Notes under the pieces: model-generated
Seen by the model: the letters and a program-made list of their open reading frames with translations, nothing else
What the model was told of the DNA's origin: nothing
Databases searched by the model: none
NCBI GenBank assembly: GCA_021852225.1
Contig: JAJZOA010000241.1
Coordinates: forward strand, 1 to 5,014
Source: Planctomycetota bacterium
GTDB lineage: Bacteria; Planctomycetota; Phycisphaerae; WQYP01
DNA length: 5,014 nt
Direction: 5' to 3'
Program-made: the position numbers and the translations under genes
Shown here: piece by piece, positions 1-5,014 of the stretch
Layout of the letters: each line of letters starts with the position of its first letter
How positions within the stretch are numbered: position 1 is the first letter of the stretch

Positions 1-1160
1 TAATTGCCCCCCCCGTTAACGCCTTCCAGCAGTTGTAAATCTTCTTCCAGGGTTTTGTATTCCTGATTGTATATCCAACGCGAACAGATATTACGCATGC
101 GGCCCAGCGGCAATTCACCTTGTAATACCGCGGCGGTGGCAATTTTATTTTTGCTGCGGGAAATTTCCTGATCGGTCAGGCCATGTTGGGCGATTTTTTG
201 CAGTTCACCACCCAGAATTTCCGCTACCTGCGGCGCGCGTGCCGGATCACAAGACGCATAGGCGAAAAAACTGCCCGTACCGTCATGTGGATAAAAGGAA
301 AAATCCGCCTCGTCCGCCAATCCCGGCTCCACGAGTGCCCAATAAAACCGTGAACCGTCATGATCGCCAATCACGTCCGCGAGCACTTGCGCGGCATAGC
401 GCCCATCATGTTGCGCGGAAGGACCGGGGCAGATCATGGCCACGTAATGGCGTTTGAGCTTGGAATCAACAATATGGCGCAAACCGCCCTTAAATTCCGC
501 CTTCGGGTATTGTCGTTGCACATCCAGATGTTTCCATCCGCCACATTTTTGCTCCGACAATCGCACCAATTCATCAAAATCCATCTTGCCGGCCACCGCC
601 AGCACCATATTGCCGGGACCATATCGGGCGTCAAAATACGTTTGCATCTGATCGCGGGTTAAGGCGGTAATGGATTGTTTGGTACCCAGCACGGAATGCG
701 CCAGCGGATGATGGCGGAAATGATCTTCCATGACCGCCTCATAAAGCACATGTCCGGGGCGATCCAGATATAACGCAATTTCCTCAAGTATGACTTTCTT
801 TTCCATGTTAAAGTCTTCACCGCGCAGGGCCGGGCGCATCATATCCGCCAGCAGATCCAGAGCGGCCGGTAAAAATTCGGGAAGAATATGGGCCCAGTAG
901 CAGGTCACTTCATTGCTGGTAAACGCATTGTTACGCGCGCCCATGGCGTCAAATTCACGGTTCACATCCGCGCTGGAGCGACGGGCGGTACCCTTGAACA
1001 TCATGTGTTCGAGAAAATGCGATACGCCGAAAACCTCTCCGGATTCATCACGCGCTCCGGTTTTCACCATAAATCCGATGGCCACGCTCTGCGCTTCGGG
1101 ATTCATTTCGGCTACGATATCCATGCCGTTTGTTAACTGCGTGTGTTTGAACGTCACCAT
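1..1160 (-). CDS. M16 family zinc metallopeptidase, catalytic subunit (C-terminus cut by window edge)
   Basis: This is a zinc-dependent processing protease or peptidase of the pitrilysin/MPP (M16) superfamily, of the M16B type by size. The frame reads open from ATG at 1160-1158 for 386 codons to the window edge. The inverted zinc motif HFLEH is at residues 48-52 (His48 and His52 as ligands, Glu51 as base), and the distal Glu ligand is in VILEEI (Glu126/127). It is followed by the second M16 domain, from about residue 230. No signal peptide is seen, so it is probably cytoplasmic. AGAGG (1167-1171) lies 6 bases before the ATG. In the second domain the Arg/Tyr pair that helps bind substrate in M16 enzymes appears lost: the region reads RFYWALVEPGLADEA (271-285), with Val277 and Asp283 at the expected positions. 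The upstream neighbour carries that pair, so the two probably form a heterodimer. Family members run about 410-430 residues, so about 30 are expected beyond the edge; the next codon begins TA (Tyr or stop), just after a run of eight G. Confidence 0.93.
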   Translation of the reverse strand, partial: MVTFKHTQLTNGMDIVAEMNPEAQSVAIGFMVKTGARDESGEVFGVSHFLEHMMFKGTARRSSADVNREFDAMGARNNAFTSNEVTCYWAHILPEFLPAALDLLADMMRPALRGEDFNMEKKVILEEIALYLDRPGHVLYEAVMEDHFRHHPLAHSVLGTKQSITALTRDQMQTYFDARYGPGNMVLAVAGKMDFDELVRLSEQKCGGWKHLDVQRQYPKAEFKGGLRHIVDSKLKRHYVAMICPGPSAQHDGRYAAQVLADVIGDHDGSRFYWALVEPGLADEADFSFYPHDGTGSFFAYASCDPARAPQVAEILGGELQKIAQHGLTDQEISRSKNKIATAAVLQGELPLGRMRNICSRWIYNQEYKTLEEDLQLLEGVNGGGN

Positions 1161-1236
1161 GTAAAACCTCTCCGGGATTATGCGACCGGGCGGGCAACGC
1201 GACAAAGCGTCTTGTCGGTCCGGCCTCCATTGTTAC
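1161..1236 (-). other. M16 intercistronic spacer with a small hairpin
   Basis: This spacer separates the stop of the zinc-less M16 gene from the start of the catalytic one. It holds a 6-bp inverted repeat CGACAA/TTGTCG (1200-1205 with 1212-1217), which can sit inside a 5-bp outer pairing (1184-1188 with 1216-1220, sharing two bases with the inner arm). Nothing resembling a U tract follows in the direction of transcription, so it is not an intrinsic terminator. The AGAGG ribosome site of the catalytic subunit is at its downstream end. No promoter stands out. Confidence 0.4.
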
Positions 1237-2508
1237 TTAACCAATCATATCCACCGGGACCGTCAGCGGGGCCGGCCCAATGGTCACCACCGTCAACTTG
1301 CCGGGTCGATGTGAATCCAGAAAGGCGTTAAGCCCTTTGAGATCAACGCTTTCAATTCTGGCCCGCAATTCATCGAGCGTGCGGGGCCGACCATAATGAT
1401 AAAAGTCATGGGCAATCGCCCCGGCCCGGGCGGCGGAACTTTCACCATTCATAATTACCCGGGCCTTCATGCCTACCTGTGCGCGCTCGAGTTCATCCTG
1501 CTGGGCACCAAAGCTGAAGCGTTGCAGCTCGTGCAGAAATGAATCCAGCGTTTTCTGGGCCCGCTCCGGCACTGTTCCGGCGTAGCCAAGAACCGCGCCG
1601 ACATGTTTGAGGCTCATATATCCCGCACTGACGGCATAGCACAAGCCCTGTTTTTCACGGATTTCCGAAAACAGCCGAGCACCCATGCCGCCGCTTAAAA
1701 TATTCATCGCCAGTTGTAATATGATGCTTTCCGGATCAGACTCCGCAACGGCATCATACGCCAAGCCGATCTGCACCTGATTACTGGCCTGCTGTTCGTG
1801 CCACGCCCCACCCGCGGCCGCCTGTGTGGGCTGCCGCACCGGCTCCTGATCCCGCCAGGTGCCAAAATGCTTTTCGACCATATCCCGCACGGCGGCAAAT
1901 TCCACCGCCCCGGCCACCGCCAGAATCGACCCACGCGCTGTGGAGCGGCTTTGGAAATCTTTTCGCAGACCAGCGGGTGTCAAATTTTTCAGATGTTCTT
2001 TTTTACCGACAACGGGCCGGCCAAAGGGTTCCGGAAAATGACGGGCTTTTATCAGCAGATTCAACTTTTGCGCCGGTTCATCTTCAATGGCATCCAATTG
2101 CTGCAAAGCCAGATCACGCGCGGGACCAAAGCCGGCCTCCGGCAGCATGGGGCGCAACAACATATCGCCATACACCGGCAATACCTGCGGAAGTTTGTCC
2201 GCCAGCATGGAGGCGCTGAACCGCATAAAAATCGTTTCAGCGCTGGTTGACCGCTGCACGCCCAGTGAATCCAGATAATCGGTGATCGCCCGATTATCTC
2301 TTTCCCCGGCACCGCGGGTTATCCAATCCGCCAGAACATTGGCACTACCCAAAGCCGCCGCCGGATCGGACGCGGCTCCCATCGGCGTAAGCAGGGTCAA
2401 AGCCGCGGAACGCACCCCCCGCATGGACTCCACCAATAACGTCAAGCCATTGGATAAAGTTGTTACATCCTGCCGGGTTTTTACGTCGGCGGTTTTTACC
2501 GTTGACAC
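1237..2508 (-). CDS. M16 family peptidase-like protein lacking the zinc site (non-catalytic partner subunit)
   Basis: This 423-residue protein has the full two-domain M16B length. It opens with the typical first strand (LSNGLTLLVES, 18-28) and has a well-kept second-domain signature, GGMGARLFSEIREKQGLCY (273-291). Aligned with the downstream M16 protein, the zinc motif HFLEH is replaced by NVLAD (57-61), and the distal Glu-Glu is replaced by Gln136-Gln137. All metal ligands and the catalytic Glu are therefore gone, and it should not cut peptides alone. It keeps Arg284 and Tyr291, the seven-apart Arg/Tyr pair used for substrate binding in M16 enzymes. This matches the known alpha/beta arrangement of mitochondrial processing peptidase and of heterodimeric bacterial M16B enzymes. 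The start is GTG at 2508-2506, with AGGAG six bases upstream. An overlapping ATG at 2510-2508 is in another frame and stops after four codons. The catalytic subunit follows after 76 bases, so co-transcription is likely. No signal peptide is visible. Confidence 0.93.
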   Translation of the reverse strand: MSTVKTADVKTRQDVTTLSNGLTLLVESMRGVRSAALTLLTPMGAASDPAAALGSANVLADWITRGAGERDNRAITDYLDSLGVQRSTSAETIFMRFSASMLADKLPQVLPVYGDMLLRPMLPEAGFGPARDLALQQLDAIEDEPAQKLNLLIKARHFPEPFGRPVVGKKEHLKNLTPAGLRKDFQSRSTARGSILAVAGAVEFAAVRDMVEKHFGTWRDQEPVRQPTQAAAGGAWHEQQASNQVQIGLAYDAVAESDPESIILQLAMNILSGGMGARLFSEIREKQGLCYAVSAGYMSLKHVGAVLGYAGTVPERAQKTLDSFLHELQRFSFGAQQDELERAQVGMKARVIMNGESSAARAGAIAHDFYHYGRPRTLDELRARIESVDLKGLNAFLDSHRPGKLTVVTIGPAPLTVPVDMIG

Positions 2509-2514
2509 ATCGGA

Positions 2515-2519
2515 CTCCT
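2515..2519 (-). promoter_or_regulatory. Ribosome binding site that fixes the GTG start of the zinc-less M16 gene
   Basis: The minus strand reads AGGAG here, six bases before GTG at 2508-2506. The ATG overlapping that GTG (2510-2508) is four bases away and leads into TAA after four codons, so GTG is the start that gives the M16 protein. Confidence 0.75.
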
Positions 2520-2520
2520 G

Positions 2521-2572
2521 ATTGCCTGATATTCAGTGCCTCTTTTCAAAGGAGGCTTAATAAGCAGGCAAT
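2521..2572 (-). repeat. Nested inverted repeats in the leader of the M16 operon
   Basis: Perfect 8-bp arms ATTGCCTG (2521-2528) and CAGGCAAT (2565-2572) enclose a second stem, GCCTC/GAGGC (2538-2542 with 2552-2556), which can extend by three A-T pairs across a bulged base. In RNA made from the minus strand, the outer stem would end one base before the AGGAG ribosome site of the zinc-less M16 gene. There is no U tract after it, so it is not an intrinsic terminator. It could affect translation or protect the processed 5' end of a transcript reading through from the epimerase gene. If transcription instead starts from the candidate promoter next to it, most of the upstream arm would be missing, so the two ideas compete. 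Confidence 0.45.
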
Positions 2573-2601
2573 ACTTTAGGTTGCCATGGTCATTCCGTAA
2601 A
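2573..2601 (-). promoter_or_regulatory. Candidate sigma70-type promoter for the M16 pair
   Basis: On the minus strand, TTTACG (2601-2596, four of six matches to TTGACA) and TAAAGT (2578-2573, four of six matches to TATAAT) are separated by 17 bases. The position fits a separate M16 transcription unit, with a start near 2566 and a leader of about 58 bases. The matches are modest and read-through from the epimerase is possible. Confidence 0.3.
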
Positions 2602-2612
2602 GCATTCCGTAA
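2591..2612. repeat. Tandem 10-bp direct repeat with 12-bp period
   Basis: CATTCCGTAA occurs twice, at 2591-2600 and 2603-2612, separated by AG. It lies in the 179-base gap between the epimerase and the M16 pair, and one copy overlaps the candidate -35 element on the minus strand. This placement suits a regulator binding site, but no known operator is recognised and chance or replication slippage could also explain it. Confidence 0.5.
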
Positions 2613-2687
2613 TCACCTTGGGCGGGGCGAAATCATATTCTGGCTGATATCAGGTGACGATTCGGTTTCGTTTTCATGGGCCAAGTG

Positions 2688-3644
2688 TCACAGCAAGCCG
2701 GAGCTGCGCATCCATTGGATGAACCGGTCCAGACCCTCTCGTACCTGCACCTTGGGCTTATAGCCCAACTCAAGGCCAGCCTTGGTTATATCCGCATAGG
2801 TAATGGGAGGTTCAGAAACGGGGGCCGGAACATCGCGAATCCTCGCTTTTTTCCCCAGAATTTCCTCCAATGTTTTCACAAAATCAAGATTTTCAACCGG
2901 GTGCCCGCAACCAAGATTGTAAACACGATATCCCCGCGGCGAATCCAGGGCCGCGATAAACCCATCGAGGATATCATCAATGTACGTCCAATCTCGTTTG
3001 AGGTGGCCACCCGCAAACAGGGTCAGTTCCTCACCGGCGGTTATTTGCCGGGACCAATGCCATGGCATCATATCAGGACGACCGTGCGGACCATACACAT
3101 TAAAAAAGCGGAGAATGGTCACCGGAAGGTTCCATACATGGTGGTGGCTATGAGCGAACAGCTCCATGGCTCTTTTGCTAGCCGGGTAGGGGGCCAGGGG
3201 ACGATCCGCCGCGGCCGTTTCCGGAAAAGGCACCGGCGTGGATTGACCATAAACCGATCCGGTGGAGGCCAGCAGGCAGTGCGGCCTGCCAATCTGCCGG
3301 GCCGCATCCAGCAGATTCAGTGTTCCCTGCACATTCACAGCGGCGTAAATCAGCGGGTTGGCCACGCTATAGCGCACCGAAGCCATGGCTCCAATATGGG
3401 CAATGGCTTGCGGGTTGTGATCCCGGCACAATGTAAGCAGTAAATCCGCATCACGCAGATCCCCTTCCACAAAGGAAAAGTTGGCTTGCGCGGTTAAATC
3501 CGCCAGATTCCGGCGTTTATGTTCCACCGGGTAGTAATCACTTAAATTGTCCAGGCCCACCACGCTGTTACCGCGCGCCAGCAGCCGCACCGCCAGGCGC
3601 GACGCAATAAATCCCGCCACGCCTGTTACGAAAACTTTCATCAT
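2688..3644 (-). CDS. NAD-dependent epimerase/dehydratase, UDP-glucuronate 4-epimerase-like
   Basis: This 318-residue extended short-chain dehydrogenase/reductase probably interconverts UDP-glucuronate and UDP-galacturonate, or a close relative, for surface polysaccharide. The NAD-binding Rossmann motif TGVAGFIAS is at 7-15, with an acidic cofactor contact at Asp32. The catalytic Thr128 is in ASTGSVYG and YPASK (Tyr153, Lys157) supplies the YxxxK pair. Features pointing to the uronate epimerase group are MASVRYSVANP (87-97), RFFNVYGPHGRPDMMP (179-194) and RDWTYIDDI (217-225). The length is near the family norm of about 320-340. The third glycine of GxxGxxG is Ala14, a tolerated variation. Two ATGs stand side by side (3644-3642 and 3641-3639). 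AAGGAG lies 4 bases from the first and 7 from the second, so either may be used; the second gives MKVFVTG, the usual start. It follows deoC by 15 bases, which indicates one operon. Substrate specificity among UDP-sugar epimerases cannot be fixed from sequence alone. Confidence 0.9.
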   Translation of the reverse strand: MMKVFVTGVAGFIASRLAVRLLARGNSVVGLDNLSDYYPVEHKRRNLADLTAQANFSFVEGDLRDADLLLTLCRDHNPQAIAHIGAMASVRYSVANPLIYAAVNVQGTLNLLDAARQIGRPHCLLASTGSVYGQSTPVPFPETAAADRPLAPYPASKRAMELFAHSHHHVWNLPVTILRFFNVYGPHGRPDMMPWHWSRQITAGEELTLFAGGHLKRDWTYIDDILDGFIAALDSPRGYRVYNLGCGHPVENLDFVKTLEEILGKKARIRDVPAPVSEPPITYADITKAGLELGYKPKVQVREGLDRFIQWMRSSGLL

Positions 3645-3659
3645 TGAACTCCTTTGCGA

Positions 3660-4367
3660 TTACAGCGGTAACTGATTTAATATTGCGACACTGGCGGAGC
3701 AACCAATCCGATCCGCCCCGGCGGCCAGCATCATCTGTGCTGTGGCCAGATCACGAATTCCGCCTGAAGCCTTAACGCGCAAGCCACCGGAATATTGTTT
3801 CAGCCACCGCACCGTCTGAACGCTCGCTCCGCCGGCGGGATGAAAACCGGTGCTGGTTTTAACAAAATGCGCACCCCCTTCGCGTGCCGCCTGACAGCCC
3901 ATGGCAATCTGAGATTCTTCAAGAACCGCGGTTTCCAGAATGACTTTAATAATTACATGTGGTGCTACGGTTTTAGCCGCCCCCGCAACGGATTGAACAT
4001 CCCGCCGCGCCGCATCCAGATTTCCCGCCACAAGTGACGGAATAAAGATCACCATATCAATTTCATCCGCCCCGGCTCTCGCACACTCGGCGGCCTCAAA
4101 CGCTTTGGTCGCACCACATTGCGTGCCAAACGGGAATCCCACCACCGCGCACGCGGCCACGCGGGAAGTGGTATGTTCCTGGGAACTTGCCGCCGCGTCA
4201 TCAAGCATCGTGCGCACCAGACGGATCCAGCACGAATTAACGCACACCGCGGCAAAGCGGTATTGCAAAGCCTCCGCGGTTATGGCGCGCAGGTCCTTTT
4301 CGCCGGCCTGGGGCGTCAAAAGCGTGTGATCAATGTGGCGGGCAAATTGTAAGCGATCCAAAGTCAC
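3660..4367 (-). CDS. deoC: Deoxyribose-phosphate aldolase
   Basis: DeoC (DERA) cleaves 2-deoxy-D-ribose 5-phosphate to acetaldehyde and glyceraldehyde 3-phosphate, in the cytoplasm, during deoxynucleoside breakdown. The class I aldolase signatures are clear. Counted from GTG, they are IDHTLL near the N-terminus, AVCVNSCW, VVGFPFG, EIDMVI with Asp104, FVKTSTGF with the Schiff-base Lys170, VKASGGIR with Lys199, and the phosphate-binding IGCSAS near the C-terminus. These match Asp102, Lys167 and Lys201 of the E. coli enzyme. Length is 235 residues, normal for the family. An in-frame ATG lies upstream at 4406-4404, but it has no ribosome site and would add 13 unconserved residues. GTG at 4367-4365 has AGGA nine bases upstream, and TTG at 4361-4359 has another AGGA eight bases upstream, so the true start is one of these two. 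It is the first gene of the minus-strand cluster, and the uronate epimerase starts 15 bases after its stop. Confidence 0.93.
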   Translation of the reverse strand: MTLDRLQFARHIDHTLLTPQAGEKDLRAITAEALQYRFAAVCVNSCWIRLVRTMLDDAAASSQEHTTSRVAACAVVGFPFGTQCGATKAFEAAECARAGADEIDMVIFIPSLVAGNLDAARRDVQSVAGAAKTVAPHVIIKVILETAVLEESQIAMGCQAAREGGAHFVKTSTGFHPAGGASVQTVRWLKQYSGGLRVKASGGIRDLATAQMMLAAGADRIGCSASVAILNQLPL

Positions 4368-4369
4368 GT

Positions 4370-4380
4370 TCCTGCATCCT
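4370..4380 (-). promoter_or_regulatory. Duplicated AGGA ribosome site in front of deoC
   Basis: Two AGGA copies (4380-4377 and 4373-4370 on the minus strand) are spaced nine bases from GTG at 4367 and eight bases from TTG at 4361. This argues against the ATG at 4406, which has no such site before it, and leaves GTG or TTG as the start. Confidence 0.55.
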
Positions 4381-4396
4381 GCCTGATAACGATAAT

Positions 4397-4405
4397 AATG
4401 TAGCA
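4397..4405 (-). promoter_or_regulatory. Possible extended -10 element for deoC
   Basis: The minus strand reads TGCTACATT, an extended -10 form (TGn followed by TACATT, four of six matches to TATAAT). No convincing -35 lies 17 bases upstream. Transcription would begin near 4390, leaving a leader of about 23 bases before GTG and placing the ATG at 4406 outside the message. This is a weak call. Confidence 0.22.
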
Positions 4406-4537
4406 TGGATTTTGAAATGGGCGCACTATTGGTCCTTGTCGCCGAGCGTTTTCACCGGCGGGCGGCTTGCTTTTGCGTCGGAAAAACTACCGGCGTAAAG
4501 TCGCACACACCCGCCGGGCAGCGGCGCGCACATTTCA

Positions 4538-4567
4538 TTGTCCAATAGCCCGTAAAGAGGGTAGAAT
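4538..4567 (+). promoter_or_regulatory. Candidate sigma70-type promoter for the fucose-synthase-like gene
   Basis: TTGTCC (4538-4543, four of six matches to TTGACA) and TAGAAT (4562-4567, five of six matches to TATAAT) are separated by 18 bases. The predicted start falls around 4574, the first base of the hairpin described below, giving a leader of roughly 67 bases. It is the best promoter candidate in the window and lies in the divergent intergenic region between deoC and the plus-strand gene. Confidence 0.5.
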
Positions 4568-4573
4568 CAACCG

Positions 4574-4626
4574 CGCTTCGCCCGGCGTGGACAAATCACG
4601 CCGGTGCCAACGGCGAAGCGATTTTT
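4574..4626 (+). terminator. Terminator-like leader hairpin (possible attenuator) ahead of the fucose-synthase-like gene
   Basis: An outer stem CGCTTCGC (4574-4581 with GCGAAGCG at 4613-4620) continues directly into an inner stem CCGGCGTG (4582-4589 with CACGCCGG at 4597-4604). That is 16 perfect pairs in total, with a 7-base loop and an 8-base bulge on the 3' side. ATTTTT (4621-4626) follows, giving intrinsic-terminator architecture reading in the plus direction. It lies wholly in the leader of the plus-strand gene and ends two bases before the GGAG ribosome site (4629-4632). It could attenuate transcription, end a short RNA begun upstream, or protect the 5' end. A weaker alternative pairing (AAGCG 4616-4620 with CGCTT 4635-4639) would place GGAG in a loop. 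Confidence 0.5.
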
Positions 4627-4640
4627 GCGGAGAACGCTTG

Positions 4641-5014
4641 ATGCGATATTTAATCACCGGTGGAGCGGGCTTTCTGGGGCGGTGTATTGTCCGCAAACTT
4701 ACCACCAGCGGCGTTGCCTTGAGCGATATACATGTCTTGCGCAGCAAAGATTGCGATCTCACCCGTCAGGAGGCCACGGAAACCATGGTGGCGCGCATGA
4801 AGCCGGAGGTTATTTTACATCTCGCGGCACAGGTGGGGGGTATTGGAGCCAACCGGGAAAATCCCGGGCGATATTTTTACGCCAATATGGCCATGGGATT
4901 GCACCTGATGGAGGCGGCGCGCGTCAACGCGGTGAAAAAATTTGTGCAGGTAGGCACGATTTGCGCCTATCCCAAATTCACACCCGTGCCGTTTAAGGAA
5001 ACCGATTTATGGAA
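4641..5014 (+). CDS. fcl: GDP-L-fucose synthase-like NAD(P)-dependent epimerase/reductase (3' end cut by window edge)
   Basis: This is the first 124 codons of an extended SDR resembling GDP-L-fucose synthase (GMER/WcaG), which converts GDP-4-keto-6-deoxymannose to GDP-L-fucose by 3,5-epimerisation and NADPH reduction for glycan synthesis. The Rossmann motif TGGAGFLG is at 6-13. HLAAQVGGIGANRENP (60-75) matches the GMER-specific VGGI-AN stretch. GTICAYPK (105-112) matches the GSSCIYPK region, with the acid/base Cys kept as Cys108 and Thr106 at the catalytic Ser position. The YxxxK pair lies beyond the edge, and family members are about 310-325 residues, so roughly 60% is missing. GGAG lies eight bases before the ATG. 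The gene diverges from deoC. Not every member of this subgroup has proven fucose synthase activity, so the symbol is tentative; a 4-keto-sugar reductase/epimerase with another substrate is the main alternative. Confidence 0.85.
   Translation, partial: MRYLITGGAGFLGRCIVRKLTTSGVALSDIHVLRSKDCDLTRQEATETMVARMKPEVILHLAAQVGGIGANRENPGRYFYANMAMGLHLMEAARVNAVKKFVQVGTICAYPKFTPVPFKETDLW

Larger units (their letters stand above)
4368..4640. other. Divergent intergenic region between deoC and the fucose-synthase-like gene
   Basis: About 270 bases without a supported gene. Near deoC it holds the duplicated AGGA and a weak extended -10. Near the plus-strand gene it holds a good promoter candidate and the terminator-like hairpin. 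The middle (about 4430-4537) is GC-rich and contains an 8-bp inverted repeat CCGGCGGG/CCCGCCGG (4455-4462 with 4510-4517) separated by 47 bases, which I would not call functional. Short open frames here lack ribosome sites and family motifs. Confidence 0.6.

Noticed and set aside
1184..1220. Hairpin between the two M16 genes as a terminator
   Set aside because: The stem is only 6 bp and no U tract follows in the minus-strand direction, so the two genes are better treated as one transcription unit.
1798..2250. Plus-strand open frame of 150 codons opposite the zinc-less M16 gene
   Set aside because: Antisense shadow of a well-supported gene. It has no ribosome site or family motif.
2676..3443. 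Long plus-strand open frame of 255 codons opposite the uronate epimerase
   Set aside because: It lies entirely antisense to a gene with a clear family match. Its product is rich in Arg, Gly, His and Gln with no recognisable motif, as expected for a shadow frame in GC-rich DNA.
4455..4517. 8-bp inverted repeat CCGGCGGG/CCCGCCGG in the divergent region
   Set aside because: The arms are pure G/C in a GC-rich tract, separated by 47 bases and not near a start or a T tract. Chance is a sufficient explanation.
4535..4762. Minus-strand open frame of 75 codons overlapping the start of the fucose-synthase-like gene
   Set aside because: It overlaps a clear coding start, its product is rich in Arg, Ser and Pro with no motif, and it has no supported ribosome site.
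1..5014. CRISPR array, tRNA or rRNA gene, insertion sequence, toxin-antitoxin or phage gene
   Set aside because: I looked for regularly spaced repeats, terminal inverted repeats with transposase motifs, conserved RNA segments and small paired genes on both strands, and found none.

Overview
The window looks like ordinary chromosomal DNA from a moderately GC-rich bacterium. It is gene-dense, start codons are preceded by AGGAG/GGAG-type ribosome sites, and there is no sign of an insertion sequence, phage, plasmid, CRISPR array or RNA gene. The M16 peptidase at the left edge resembles, from memory, planctomycete-type M16 proteins (start of the protein, the RxYWxLVxPGLADEA stretch, GRMR near the C-terminus). 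The truncated epimerase at the right edge resembles the fucose-synthase-like proteins common in Planctomycetota, Verrucomicrobiota and relatives. A PVC-group organism is therefore my best guess, but it is only a guess.

Layout: four genes lie on the minus strand, in transcription order deoC (4367 to 3660), a UDP-glucuronate 4-epimerase-like SDR (3644 to 2688), a zinc-site-less M16 peptidase subunit (2508 to 1237), and a zinc-binding M16 peptidase (1160 to beyond base 1). deoC and the SDR are 15 bases apart and almost certainly co-transcribed. A 179-base gap before the M16 pair holds a structured leader, a tandem repeat and a possible promoter. The two M16 genes are 76 bases apart and form a second unit. 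On the plus strand, diverging from deoC across about 270 non-coding bases, a GDP-L-fucose synthase-like SDR starts at 4641 and runs off the right edge.

How the genes work together: the two M16 proteins look like the halves of one heterodimeric peptidase. One carries HxxEH and the distal Glu. The other has lost every zinc ligand but keeps the Arg/Tyr pair that the catalytic partner lacks. The two SDRs point to nucleotide-sugar supply (uronic acid and 6-deoxyhexose type) for surface polysaccharide. deoC recycles deoxyribose 5-phosphate, and its pairing with a sugar-nucleotide epimerase is not an obvious pathway link.

The most notable non-coding signal is just upstream of the fucose-synthase-like gene. 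A good sigma70-type promoter (4538-4567) would start transcription almost exactly at the base of a 16-bp two-part hairpin followed by TTTTT, which ends a few bases before the ribosome site. This could be an attenuator or a 5' stabilising structure. I see no convincing wholly new system; the M16 complementarity and this leader are the two items most worth checking.
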